A stretch of DNA of 14,205 bases, from contig CALKVF010000049.1 in NCBI GenBank assembly GCA_937996535.1, positions 1 through 14,205 on the forward strand. Direction: 5' to 3'. The translations under genes were made by a program, and so were the position numbers. Source of the stretch: an uncultured Novosphingobium sp. (GTDB taxonomy: Bacteria; Pseudomonadota; Alphaproteobacteria; Sphingomonadales; Sphingomonadaceae). Below, piece after piece: positions 6,859 through 14,205 of this stretch. Each line of letters opens with the position of its first letter. The first letter of the stretch is position 1. Below the pieces are notes generated by a model that ran no database searches, was not told the origin of the DNA, and saw only the letters and a list, made by a program, of their open reading frames with translations.

Positions 6859-8301
6859 GTGATCCGTGACTTCACTTCCACCGCCACGCTGGTCGTGTTC
6901 GTATTCGAACTGGCCGTGCTGCTGCGCGCGATGCTGCGCCCTCAGCGCGAGCCGGCCTCGCGGGTGGCCTGGCTGATCGCGATCCTGGTGCTGCCGGTGG
7001 TGGGCACCCTGGCCTATCTGCTGCTGGGCGAAGCGCGGGTCAGCCAGCGCCGCCGCGCCCGCTTCGCCGCGATCGAGGCCCGCCTGCCGCGCCCCGGCGG
7101 CGATCCCGCAGCCGCGCAGCTGCTGGCAGAAAGCCACTATGCCGCGCCCTTCGCGCTGGCCCGCACGGTCAACGGCCTGCCGCCCACGCTCGGCAACAGC
7201 GCCAGTCTTGCGCCCGACAGCAATGCCGCGATCTCGCAGATGGTGGGTGACATCGATGCCGCGCGCGAAACGGTTCACCTGTGCTTCTACATCTGGCTCG
7301 CCGATCATAATGGCCTCGCGATCAAGGATGCGCTGCTGCGTGCGGCGCGGCGCGGAGTCAAAGTGCGGGTGCTGGCCGACGCGCTGGGTTCGCGCGGGTT
7401 CATCCGCTCGCCCCACTGGGCCGAACTGCAATATGGCGGGGTCGATGCCCGCGCGGCGCTGCCGGTCGGCGGGGTGGTGTGGACCCTGATCCGCGGCCGG
7501 GTGGATCTGCGCAATCACCGCAAGCTGCTGATCCTCGACAACCGCGTGGTCTGGTGCGGCAGTCAGAACGGGGCCGATCCCGAATTCCGGATCAAGCGCC
7601 GCTATGCCCCGTGGGTCGATGTGATGACCCGCTGGGAAGGCCGGGTCGCGCGGCACTGCCAATTCCTCTTCGCGACCGACTGGATGGGCGAGGACGGCGA
7701 TGATGTGACCGCCCTGCTGGCGCCCGACCTGCCCGGGGCCCGCCCGGTTCAGGGCATCCCGGCCCAGGTGATCGGCACCGGGCCCTTGCTGCCCTATTCG
7801 GCGATGACCGCCTGCTTTGCCGAACTGATCCACGCCGCGCGCCGCGAACTGGTGATTTCCACGCCCTATTTCGTGCCCGACGAACAGCTGCTGTTTGCGC
7901 TGACTTCGGCGGCGCGGCGCGGCGTGCGCACGGTGCTGATCGTGCCGCGCCGCAATGACAGCCGGATCGTTGCTGCCGCCAGCCGCAGCTATTACCCGGC
8001 CCTGCTGGCCGCCGGGGCCGAGATCCACGAATTTCGCCCCGGCCTGCTCCACGCCAAGACCATGGTGGCCGACCGCGAAGTGGCGCTGATCGGCTCGGCC
8101 AATCTCGATCGCCGCAGTTTCGAGCTGAATTTCGAGAACAACCTGCTGTTCAGCGATCCCGCCTTTGCCGCACAACTACGCGCGCGGCAGGATTACTGGC
8201 TGGCGCAGTCCACCCCGATTACCCGGGCGGAAGTCGCCGCGTTCAACCCGCTGCGGCGGCTGTGGCAGAATTTCCTCGCGATGCTTTCCCCGCTGCTCTG
8301 A
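6859..8301 (+). CDS. cls: Cardiolipin synthase (phospholipase D family)
   Basis: The enzyme condenses two phosphatidylglycerol molecules to cardiolipin and glycerol at the inner membrane. The 480-residue protein starts with two hydrophobic helices (about 8-26 and 36-57), matching the PLDc_N membrane part of ClsA-type enzymes. Two phospholipase D HKD motifs follow: His220-Lys222-Asp227 in HRKLLILD, then His398-Lys400-Asp405 in HAKTMVAD, the second followed by the typical GSANLDRRSFELNFENNL run. Both are intact, so it should be active. Length is typical for the family. The start is a GTG at 6859 with CAGGA about eight bases ahead; no later ATG would keep the first membrane helix. It stands alone, divergent from the small gene and convergent with ndk. 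Confidence 0.93.
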   Translation: MIRDFTSTATLVVFVFELAVLLRAMLRPQREPASRVAWLIAILVLPVVGTLAYLLLGEARVSQRRRARFAAIEARLPRPGGDPAAAQLLAESHYAAPFALARTVNGLPPTLGNSASLAPDSNAAISQMVGDIDAARETVHLCFYIWLADHNGLAIKDALLRAARRGVKVRVLADALGSRGFIRSPHWAELQYGGVDARAALPVGGVVWTLIRGRVDLRNHRKLLILDNRVVWCGSQNGADPEFRIKRRYAPWVDVMTRWEGRVARHCQFLFATDWMGEDGDDVTALLAPDLPGARPVQGIPAQVIGTGPLLPYSAMTACFAELIHAARRELVISTPYFVPDEQLLFALTSAARRGVRTVLIVPRRNDSRIVAAASRSYYPALLAAGAEIHEFRPGLLHAKTMVADREVALIGSANLDRRSFELNFENNLLFSDPAFAAQLRARQDYWLAQSTPITRAEVAAFNPLRRLWQNFLAMLSPLL

Positions 8302-8315
8302 GCGCGGCGCATACG

Positions 8316-8346
8316 AAAAGGGCCGCCGGATCGCTCCGGCGGCCCC
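8316..8346 (-). terminator. Intrinsic terminator between ndk and cls
   Basis: A perfect 11-bp stem pairs 8320-8330 (GGGCCGCCGGA) with 8335-8345 (TCCGGCGGCCC) around the loop TCGC. On the minus strand it is followed by TTTT (8316-8319), the classic form of a terminator for ndk. On the plus strand there is no T tract, so for cls it could act only as a stem that stalls polymerase or protects the 3' end. Confidence 0.85.
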
Positions 8347-8371
8347 TGATCGCTAACGGCGCGAAGCCGGA

Positions 8372-8794
8372 TTAGCCGACGATTTCTTCGGGCTTGAAGA
8401 AGTAGGCGATTTCGATCGCCGCGTTCTCGTCCGAGTCCGAACCGTGAACCGTGTTGGCTTCGATCGATTCGGCGAATTCGGCGCGGATGGTGCCGGCAGC
8501 GGCATCCTTGGGGTTGGTCGCGCCCATGATGTCGCGGTTGGCCTGCATGGCGTTTTCGCCTTCAAGCACCTGGACCACAACCGGGCCGCTGATCATGAAG
8601 CTGACCAGTTCACCGAAGAAGGGGCGTTCCTTGTGAACCGCGTAGAAGCCTTCGGCCTGTTCCTTGGTCATGTGGATGCGCTTCGAGGCGACGACGCGCA
8701 GGCCGGCTTCTTCCAGCTTTGCGGTGACCGCACCGGTCAGGTTGCGGCGGGTCGCGTCGGGCTTGATGATCGAAAAGGTGCGGGTAACCGCCAT
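8372..8794 (-). CDS. ndk: Nucleoside-diphosphate kinase
   Basis: Ndk moves the terminal phosphate from ATP to nucleoside diphosphates through a phosphohistidine, balancing NTP and dNTP pools in the cytoplasm. The 140 residues cover the whole family fold. Lys11 in IIKPDA contacts phosphate, and the phosphorylated histidine is His117 in NTVHGSDSDENA. RDIMGATNPKDA at 87-98 and the PFFGELV segment at 58-64 are also conserved. The ATG has AAGGAA eight bases upstream. holC ends 80 bases upstream in the same direction, with a possible promoter in between, so ndk may be transcribed alone. A strong terminator follows. Confidence 0.97.
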   Translation of the reverse strand: MAVTRTFSIIKPDATRRNLTGAVTAKLEEAGLRVVASKRIHMTKEQAEGFYAVHKERPFFGELVSFMISGPVVVQVLEGENAMQANRDIMGATNPKDAAAGTIRAEFAESIEANTVHGSDSDENAAIEIAYFFKPEEIVG

Positions 8795-8836
8795 GGGACG
8801 TTCCTTGCGTTTTATGGGTTTTGGGGGTTTGGCGCG

Positions 8837-8865
8837 CCCCTAGCGGGGATTGTGCTGCACTGCAA
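8837..8865 (-). promoter_or_regulatory. Candidate promoter for ndk
   Basis: On the minus strand TTGCAG (8860-8865) and TAGGGG (8837-8842) are separated by exactly 17 bases, and the pair lies in the 80-base gap between holC and ndk. The -35 matches TTGACA at four of six bases; the -10 is poor by E. coli standards, although alphaproteobacterial -10 boxes are often degenerate. About 42 bases of leader would separate it from the ndk ATG. Confidence 0.35.
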
Positions 8866-8874
8866 GATTTAGCG

Positions 8875-9309
8875 TCAGGCTGCCTTGATCCAGCGGCCAT
8901 CTTCCTGCCGCCAGAAATTGCGCTCCAGCCCCTCGCGCCCGTCCAGCTGGCGCCAGGTGGCGCGGGCATCTTCGATGGTCGAATTGTCGAACAGCAGGAA
9001 GGCGCGCTCGAACTCCAGCGCCTCGTCGCGCCAGCGCCCGTCAGCCATCGCGACATAGCGCGCGCCATTGACCGGATCGCTATCGGCCGAGAGCAGGATC
9101 GGCTGACGATCGGCATGGGGCTCATCGCCGCGCCCGTGGGCCAGGAAGCTGTCTTTGAGCGCCCACAGCGCATCGCTGATCCGGCCGAGCAAATCGGCAT
9201 CGGCCGACAGCACCAGCAGGCGCTCGCCCGCCTTCAAGGTATTGCGCGCGATCAGCGGCAATGCCCCTTCGGCCGGCGTGGCGCTAAGCTGGTAGAAATC
9301 GACCTGCAA
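8875..9309 (-). CDS. holC: DNA polymerase III chi subunit
   Basis: Chi is an accessory protein of the clamp-loader complex; in E. coli it links the psi subunit to single-strand binding protein. The 144 residues are close to the usual length. The N-terminal MQVDFYQL, a conserved ALWALKDSFLAHGR stretch at 48-60 corresponding to the LW...FLPH region of the family, the RAFLLFDNS strand at 102-110 and the C-terminal NFWRQEDGRWIKA match the family pattern. The start is a TTG (9307-9309), eight bases after the pepA stop, with GAAGGA 11 bases ahead; the next methionine is far inside the fold. The pepA-holC pairing is widespread in proteobacteria and supports the call. I see no psi (HolD) gene, which is often lacking or unrecognised outside gammaproteobacteria. 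Confidence 0.88.
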   Translation of the reverse strand: MQVDFYQLSATPAEGALPLIARNTLKAGERLLVLSADADLLGRISDALWALKDSFLAHGRGDEPHADRQPILLSADSDPVNGARYVAMADGRWRDEALEFERAFLLFDNSTIEDARATWRQLDGREGLERNFWRQEDGRWIKAA

Positions 9310-9317
9310 GGGGCGGA

Positions 9318-10781
9318 TTATCCTTCGAGGTGATCGCGCACGAAGCGGTCAAGGATGCGTACGCCAAAGCCGGTTGCGCCCTTGTCCCAGGTCGCGCCGG
9401 GCTTGGACGACCAGACCATCCCCGCGATGTCGAGGTGTGCCCAGGGGGTGCCCTTTTCGACATAGCGCTGGATGAACTGCGCCGCCGTGATCGAGCCGCC
9501 TTCACGCGGGCCGACGTTCTTCATGTCGGCGATCGGGCTGTCGATCAGCTTGTCATAGGCCGGGCCCATCGGGAAACGCCACAGCTTGTCACCCGAGGCC
9601 GTGCCCGAGGCCAGCAGCTTGGCCGCCAGCGCATCGTCGTTGGAGAACAGGCCGCCGTGTTCGTGGCCGAGCGAAATGATCATCGCCCCGGTCAGGGTAG
9701 CAAGATCGATCACCGCGCTGGGGGCAAATTCCTTTTGCGTCCAGGTCACCGCATCGCACAGCACCAGCCGCCCTTCGGCATCGGTGTTGATGACTTCGAT
9801 CGTCTGGCCCGACATCGAGGTCACGACATCGCCGGGGCGCTGCGCGTTGCCATCGGGCATGTTTTCAACCAGCCCGCAGATGCCAACGACATTGGCCTTG
9901 GCCTTGCGCTTGGCCAGCGCCAGCATCGTTCCGGCCACGGCGCCCGCGCCGCCCATGTCCCACTTCATGTCTTCCATGCCGGCCGCCGGTTTCAGCGAAA
10001 TCCCGCCGGTGTCGAAAGTCACGCCCTTGCCGACGAAGGCGGTGGGCTTGCCGCCAGCGGGGCCGCCCTTCCATTCCATCACCAACAGTTGCGGTTCGCG
10101 GACCGAGCCCTGTGCCACGCCCAGCAGCGCGCCCATGCCCAGCTTGGCCATGTCATCACGGCCCAGCACGCGCACTTCGATCCCCGTCCCGGCGAGGCGT
10201 TCGCGCGCCCGGACAACAAAGCTGGCGGGATAGATCACGTTGGCAGGTTCGGTCACCAGTTCGCGGGTAAACTCGATCCCTTCGGCAAGCGCGGCTTCAA
10301 CCAGCCAAGCGGCTTCGGTGCCAGCCGGCGCGCCCACGACGCGCAGCGTACCGAGCGAAACCTTGTGATCGTCGGCCAGCTTGGTGCGGTAGGCATCATG
10401 GCGCCAGCCGCGCAGCCGCGCGCCGAGCAGCACCGCGGCGACTTCGCCCGCCGACAGCGCGGTGCCGGTAAAGTCGATCGTCAGCACCTGTTCGCCCGAG
10501 GCGAGATACTTTGCCGTCAGCGCAGCGCCGGCGCGTTCGAGCGATGCGGTGCGGTCCCCCGCCCCGGCAGCCCCGGCCCCGGCCAGCGCGGCGCGCACCA
10601 CCGCGCCATCGCGGCTGACGAAGCCTTCGAACACCTGCCCGGCCTTGCCGGTAAAGCGGCTTGCACGCGCGCCTTCGATCAGCACGGCTTCGAGCGTGGC
10701 AGGCACGCCGTCCTGATCGACCACACGGGCAACGGGGCTGGCAGTGGCCGCAACCGGCCCGGCGACGAATTCGATCTGCAT
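9318..10781 (-). CDS. pepA: Leucyl aminopeptidase (M17 family)
   Basis: PepA removes N-terminal residues from peptides in the cytoplasm using two metal ions; in some bacteria it also binds DNA. The 487-residue protein has the usual N-terminal domain (about 1-150) and a catalytic M17 domain. The metal and catalytic residues are all present and keep the spacing of the E. coli enzyme: Lys252 and Asp257 in GKGVTFDTGG, Lys264, Asp275 in WDMGGAGAV, Asp334, Glu336 and Arg338 in NTDAEGRL. The frame runs to a TTG at 10817, but the ATG at 10781 has GGAG five bases ahead and gives the normal N-terminus, so it was chosen. holC follows after eight bases. It diverges from lptD across 98 bases. Confidence 0.95.
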   Translation of the reverse strand: MQIEFVAGPVAATASPVARVVDQDGVPATLEAVLIEGARASRFTGKAGQVFEGFVSRDGAVVRAALAGAGAAGAGDRTASLERAGAALTAKYLASGEQVLTIDFTGTALSAGEVAAVLLGARLRGWRHDAYRTKLADDHKVSLGTLRVVGAPAGTEAAWLVEAALAEGIEFTRELVTEPANVIYPASFVVRARERLAGTGIEVRVLGRDDMAKLGMGALLGVAQGSVREPQLLVMEWKGGPAGGKPTAFVGKGVTFDTGGISLKPAAGMEDMKWDMGGAGAVAGTMLALAKRKAKANVVGICGLVENMPDGNAQRPGDVVTSMSGQTIEVINTDAEGRLVLCDAVTWTQKEFAPSAVIDLATLTGAMIISLGHEHGGLFSNDDALAAKLLASGTASGDKLWRFPMGPAYDKLIDSPIADMKNVGPREGGSITAAQFIQRYVEKGTPWAHLDIAGMVWSSKPGATWDKGATGFGVRILDRFVRDHLEG

Positions 10782-10786
10782 TTTGG

Positions 10787-10790
10787 CTCC
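10787..10790 (-). promoter_or_regulatory. Ribosome binding site fixing the pepA start
   Basis: The minus strand reads GGAG five bases before the ATG at 10781. It supports this ATG over the in-frame TTG 36 bases upstream, which would add 12 residues not expected in the family. Confidence 0.6.
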
Positions 10791-10879
10791 AGACAAAAAC
10801 TTGAGGCGCTGCGGCAAAGTGTGCGCGCAGGCTGTTGGCGTGGATTGCAGTTAGGCGCGGGCGGTGCGATAGGCAAGCC

Positions 10880-13144
10880 ATGCTCCCTTCCCCGCAGCCT
10901 TGGCTGCCGCTCAATCTGACCCTGCGCATCGGCGCCGCGATCCTGGCGCTCGCGGCGCTCGAATCGCCAGCGTTTGCCGCCGCGCAGGACACTGCCCCTG
11001 CGCCGGTTTCGGCCACTGCGCTGCCCCCCGCGCCCGCCAGCGACATCGCGTTCGAAGCCGATGGCGCGAGCTATGACAACGACAAGGATCTGGCCACGGT
11101 CTTTGGCAATGTGGTGATGCGCCGGGGCGAACAATCGGTGCGCGCCGATCAGGTCACCTGGGACCGCAAAAGCGGGCAGATCGTGGCCAGCGGCAACATC
11201 CGCTTCGTCGATGCCGATGGCAACCAGCTGTTTACCGACCGGATCGAGCTGACCGACGAGTTCAAGGCCGGCGCGATGGAGAACATGCTGCTGGCGCTGC
11301 GCGAAGGCGGGCGGCTGGCCGCGGCCAAGGGCGAACGCGCCGACAACGGCGATATCGTCCTCCACAGCGCCGCCTACACCGCCTGCGCGGTCGAGGATAA
11401 TTCGGGCTGCCCGCGCAAGCCCAGCTGGCGCGTCACCGCGCGCCGCGTGATCTATGATCCCGATGAACGCCGCGTGCGTTTCTACGGCGCCAGCCTCGAA
11501 CTGTTCGGCGCGCGGCTGCTCCCGCTGCCCGGCTTGGTGCTGACCACCGATGGCCGCCCGATCTCGGGCCTGCTGATCCCCGACGTGCGGCTCTCGGCCT
11601 CGAACGGGGTCGAATTTTCGCAGACCTGGTATCAACGCCTATCCGCCAGCAAGGATCTGGCGCTGACGGGCTATGTCTATACCGGCGCGCTACCGATGGT
11701 GCAGGCCCAGTATCGCTCGCTCGACAGCCAGGGCGCCTATCAGGTGACGGGCTATGTCACGCGGTCCTCGCGCATCCCGATCGGGGCCACGGCCCTGTCG
11801 AGCCAGAAGGACTTTCGCGGCTATATCTACACCAACGGGCGCTTCCAGTTCGATCCCAACTGGAGCCTGACCTTCTCGGGCCGACTGGCCTCCGACCGCA
11901 CTTTCCTGCGCCGCTATGACATCAGCCGCGATGACCGTCTGCGCTCGACCGTCGATCTCGAACGGGTCGATGCCAACAGCTATTTCTCGCTTCAGGGCTG
12001 GGCCACGCAGACGCTGCGCGTGGGCGATCAGCAAGGACTGGTACCGGTTGCGCTGCCGCTGATCGACTACCGCCTGCGGCTGGCCGATCCGCTCATGGGC
12101 GGGCGGGTCGAACTGCAGGCCAACAGTCTCGCCGTCACCCGCACCAGCGGGCAGGACACCCAGCGCGCCTTCGTTTCGGGCCGGTGGGATCTGCGCCGGC
12201 TGACCCCGATGGGGCAGGAAATCACTTTCACCGCGCTGGCCCGCGGCGATGTCTATCACTCGGGCGAAAACGCGCTGACCACGACCGCGACCTATCGCGG
12301 CAATCCGGGCTGGCAATCGCGCGCCTTTGCCACGGCCGCCGCCGATGTGAAGTGGCCGCTGGTCGGCTCGTTCATGGGCGGCAGCCAGGTCTTCACCCCG
12401 CGCCTGCAGGTGGTGGCCAGTCCGACGATCAAGAACCTTGCCATCCCCAACGAGGACGCGCGCTCAATCGATCTGGAGGATTCCAACCTCTTCGCGCTCA
12501 ACCGCTTTCCCGGCTATGACCGGATCGAGGACGGGGTGCGCTTTACCTATGGCTTCGACTGGCAGTGGGAACGCCCCAACTGGCGGGTCACCAGCACGAT
12601 CGGACAATCCTATCGCCTGACCAGCCGCCCCACCCTGCTGCCCGATGGCACCGGGCTGTCGAGCCGCACCTCGGACATCGTCGGGCGCAGCGAAGTGCGC
12701 TTCAAGGACGTGGTCAAGGTGACCCACCGCTTCCGGCTCGACAAGGATACCTTTGCGGTGCGCCGCAACGAATTCGACGCCGCTGTCGGCACCGAGCGGA
12801 CCTATTTCGAACTCGGCTATCTGCGGCTCAACCGCAACATCGGTGCGGGCATCGAAGACCTGCGCGACCGCGAGGAACTGCGCGCTTCGGCCCGGGTCGG
12901 CTTTGCCCGCTACTGGTCGGTGTTCGGATCGGGCGTGATCGATCTGACCAGCACCAGCGAAGACCCGACCCTGGTTGCCGCCGATGGCTTCCAGCCGCTG
13001 CGCACACGCCTTGGCATCGCCTATCAGGATGACTGCCTCGAACTCGATTTCACCTGGCGGCGCGACTTCGTGGCCACCGGCGATGCCCAGCGCGGGAACA
13101 CCTATCAGGTCCACTTCGCACTGCGGAACCTCGGCTTCCGGTAA
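10880..13144 (+). CDS. lptD: LPS assembly protein LptD
   Basis: LptD is the outer-membrane barrel that, with LptE as plug, inserts lipopolysaccharide into the outer leaflet. The 754-residue protein opens with a signal peptide (hydrophobic about 15-28, likely cleavage after AFA or AAA near 33-36). Residues 54-200 form the periplasmic OstA/LptA-like beta-jellyroll (GNVVMRRGEQSVRADQVTW and GNIRFVDADGNQLFTDRIEL are typical repeats), and the rest is a barrel of alternating, aromatic-rich strands. Three cysteines exist: Cys169 and Cys177 in the periplasmic domain and Cys719 near the C-terminus; E. coli LptD has four. The frame begins earlier, but the ATG at 10880 is the one that puts the signal peptide at the N-terminus, with AGGCA just upstream. 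surA follows after 141 bases, a common arrangement, and SurA helps fold LptD. Confidence 0.93.
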   Translation: MLPSPQPWLPLNLTLRIGAAILALAALESPAFAAAQDTAPAPVSATALPPAPASDIAFEADGASYDNDKDLATVFGNVVMRRGEQSVRADQVTWDRKSGQIVASGNIRFVDADGNQLFTDRIELTDEFKAGAMENMLLALREGGRLAAAKGERADNGDIVLHSAAYTACAVEDNSGCPRKPSWRVTARRVIYDPDERRVRFYGASLELFGARLLPLPGLVLTTDGRPISGLLIPDVRLSASNGVEFSQTWYQRLSASKDLALTGYVYTGALPMVQAQYRSLDSQGAYQVTGYVTRSSRIPIGATALSSQKDFRGYIYTNGRFQFDPNWSLTFSGRLASDRTFLRRYDISRDDRLRSTVDLERVDANSYFSLQGWATQTLRVGDQQGLVPVALPLIDYRLRLADPLMGGRVELQANSLAVTRTSGQDTQRAFVSGRWDLRRLTPMGQEITFTALARGDVYHSGENALTTTATYRGNPGWQSRAFATAAADVKWPLVGSFMGGSQVFTPRLQVVASPTIKNLAIPNEDARSIDLEDSNLFALNRFPGYDRIEDGVRFTYGFDWQWERPNWRVTSTIGQSYRLTSRPTLLPDGTGLSSRTSDIVGRSEVRFKDVVKVTHRFRLDKDTFAVRRNEFDAAVGTERTYFELGYLRLNRNIGAGIEDLRDREELRASARVGFARYWSVFGSGVIDLTSTSEDPTLVAADGFQPLRTRLGIAYQDDCLELDFTWRRDFVATGDAQRGNTYQVHFALRNLGFR

Positions 13145-13197
13145 AACCATGCGGCGGCGCATTGGCAGCATGGTCCAAACACGCTATCCGCCTCAAT

Positions 13198-13215
13198 GCT
13201 CAGCTTGGGTTCAGC
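13198..13215 (+). repeat. Direct heptamer repeat upstream of surA, possible regulator site
   Basis: GCTCAGC (13198-13204) and GTTCAGC (13209-13215) repeat with an 11-base period, one helical turn, about 71-88 bases before the surA start. Tandem half-sites at this spacing are typical of OmpR-family response regulators. No regulator can be named from the sequence and the match may be chance. Confidence 0.3.
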
Positions 13216-13285
13216 CTTCGGGCGGCAAGAGCGGGGCCAAGTCGCGCGGGGATTCCTGCCCGCCGTAATTGGGATTTGACAACCT

Positions 13286-14205
13286 GTGGCACGCATTTCG
13301 TCGCTTCGCTTCTCCTCTCGTGTTGCCCTTGCCTCGATCGCGGCGCTGACCATCGGCCTTGGCGGTATCGCCAACGCGCAGGACAGCACCGGCAACCTCG
13401 ATCTGCCTGAAAACCCCAAGATTTTCGGCAAGAACGATCCGAACCACCGCAGCGCGACCGTGATCATCAACGGTGAAATCATCACCGGCACCGATGTCGA
13501 CCAGCGCGTGGCGCTGATCGTCTCGGCCAGCGGCGGCAAGATCGGCGACGAAGAACTCAGCCGCCTGCGCCTGCAGGTGCTGCGCAACCTGATGGACGAA
13601 ACGCTCCAGATCCAGGAAGCCCACGTTCAGAAGATCGACGTTGAAGATGCTGAAGTCGAAGGCACCTATGCCCGCATCGCCCAGCAGAACTTCGGTCAGG
13701 ATCCCAAGGCGCTCGATGCGCACCTCACCAAGATCGGCTCCTCATCGGCCTCGCTCAAGCGCCAGATCCGCGGCGAACTGACCTGGCAGCGCCTGCTGCG
13801 CCGCAACGTCCAGCCCTTCGTCAACGTCTCGGACGAAGAAGTGCGCGACGTGCTCAAGCGGATGCAGGAGCAGAAGGGCACCGAGGAATATCGCGTTGGC
13901 GAAATCTTCCTCTCGGCCAACAGCGAAAACCACGATGCCGTGCAGCAAAACGCGCAGAAGATCGTGCAGCAGCTTCAGCAGGGCGGCAGCTTCGTGGGCT
14001 ATGCCCGCCAGTTCTCCGAAGCCTCGACCGCCTCGGTCGGGGGCGATCTGGGCTGGGTTCGCCTCGGCCAGCTGCCGACCGAACTGTCGGGCACGCTGCA
14101 GGGACTCCAGACCGGCCAGCTCGCCGGCCCGATCGAAGTGCGCGGCGGGTTCTCGATCGTCGCCCTGATCGACAAGCGCCAGGTGCTGACCGCCGATCCG
14201 CGCGA
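13286..14205 (+). CDS. surA: Periplasmic chaperone / peptidyl-prolyl isomerase SurA (3' end missing)
   Basis: SurA carries unfolded outer-membrane proteins through the periplasm, LptD among them. About 306 residues are present and the frame is open at the right edge. A signal peptide covers residues 1-31 (hydrophobic ALASIAALTIGLGGIANA, cleavage likely before QD). The SurA N-terminal chaperone domain follows (about 56-195: VIINGEIITGTDVDQRVAL, then helices with LMDETLQIQEA). A parvulin domain spans about 201-297 (EYRVGEIFLS, GGSFVGYARQFSE, GGDLGWVRLGQLP, GPIEVRGGFSIVAL). The start is a GTG at 13286, the first start codon after an in-frame TGA at 13277, without a strong Shine-Dalgarno sequence. 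Whether a second parvulin domain follows cannot be seen. In many proteobacteria pdxA and rsmA come next. Confidence 0.92.
   Translation, partial: MARISSLRFSSRVALASIAALTIGLGGIANAQDSTGNLDLPENPKIFGKNDPNHRSATVIINGEIITGTDVDQRVALIVSASGGKIGDEELSRLRLQVLRNLMDETLQIQEAHVQKIDVEDAEVEGTYARIAQQNFGQDPKALDAHLTKIGSSSASLKRQIRGELTWQRLLRRNVQPFVNVSDEEVRDVLKRMQEQKGTEEYRVGEIFLSANSENHDAVQQNAQKIVQQLQQGGSFVGYARQFSEASTASVGGDLGWVRLGQLPTELSGTLQGLQTGQLAGPIEVRGGFSIVALIDKRQVLTADPR

Noticed and set aside
6790..8175. A 461-codon minus-strand frame opposite cardiolipin synthase
   Set aside because: Its composition is rich in Gln, His, Arg and Gly, as expected of a shadow frame. cls carries two intact HKD motifs.
9330..10919. 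A 529-codon plus-strand frame opposite pepA
   Set aside because: All catalytic residues of PepA are on the minus strand. The plus-strand peptide has no recognisable domain.
13148..13173. CCATGC / GCATGG inverted repeat just after the lptD stop
   Set aside because: A six-pair stem with a 14-base loop and no T tract; it is likely chance and does not suggest a terminator between lptD and surA.
1..14205. Search for a CRISPR array, toxin-antitoxin pair, prophage, transposon, tRNA or defence cluster
   Set aside because: No spaced repeats, transposase or integrase proteins, tRNA-like cloverleaf or abrupt change in composition were seen. The whole window reads as housekeeping genes.

Overview
The window is GC-rich, tightly packed chromosomal DNA from an alphaproteobacterium, most likely a member of the Sphingomonadales. 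That placement is inferred from the gene families (DUF2794, an EpsC-type serine acetyltransferase, a short HdaA, LptD-SurA, HolC next to PepA), the codon usage and the sparse Shine-Dalgarno signals. No marker gene was compared. I count 14 protein genes: 12 complete inside the window, one cut at each end. I see no RNA genes, insertion sequences, phage genes, CRISPR array or other sign of horizontal transfer. No gap between genes exceeds 300 bases.

Layout, left to right. Bases 1-508 hold the 3' end of a short-chain dehydrogenase resembling the hydroxyacyl-CoA dehydrogenase unit of multifunctional enzyme 2, followed by a likely intrinsic terminator. A minus-strand group runs leftward from 3618 to 648: a membrane-anchored DUF2066-like protein, HdaA (control of DnaA), serine acetyltransferase and a DUF2794 protein. 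Spacing is short, and the last two genes overlap in a TTGA. Divergent from it are purM and purN (steps 5 and 3 of purine synthesis) and an MFS transporter of unknown substrate, also closely coupled (8-base overlap, then a 4-base gap).

The transporter meets a small unknown minus-strand gene tail to tail with overlapping stop codons. That small gene is divergent from a cardiolipin synthase. The synthase converges on ndk, and a perfect 11-bp hairpin lies between them. ndk is preceded on the minus strand by holC (DNA polymerase III chi) and pepA (leucyl aminopeptidase), the usual pepA-holC pairing. From a 98-base divergent region, lptD runs rightward and is followed by surA, which runs off the end. 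Together they form an outer-membrane biogenesis pair.

Functionally the window is housekeeping: nucleotide synthesis and balancing (purM, purN, ndk), replication control and replisome loading (hdaA, holC), sulfur assimilation (cysE), peptide turnover (pepA) and envelope building (cls, lptD, surA). I did not find an undescribed multi-gene system. The points most worth a second look are the DUF2066-like protein beside hdaA and purM, the tailed serine acetyltransferase, the purine-linked transporter, the 81-residue beta-rich small protein and an 11-base-period repeat upstream of surA.
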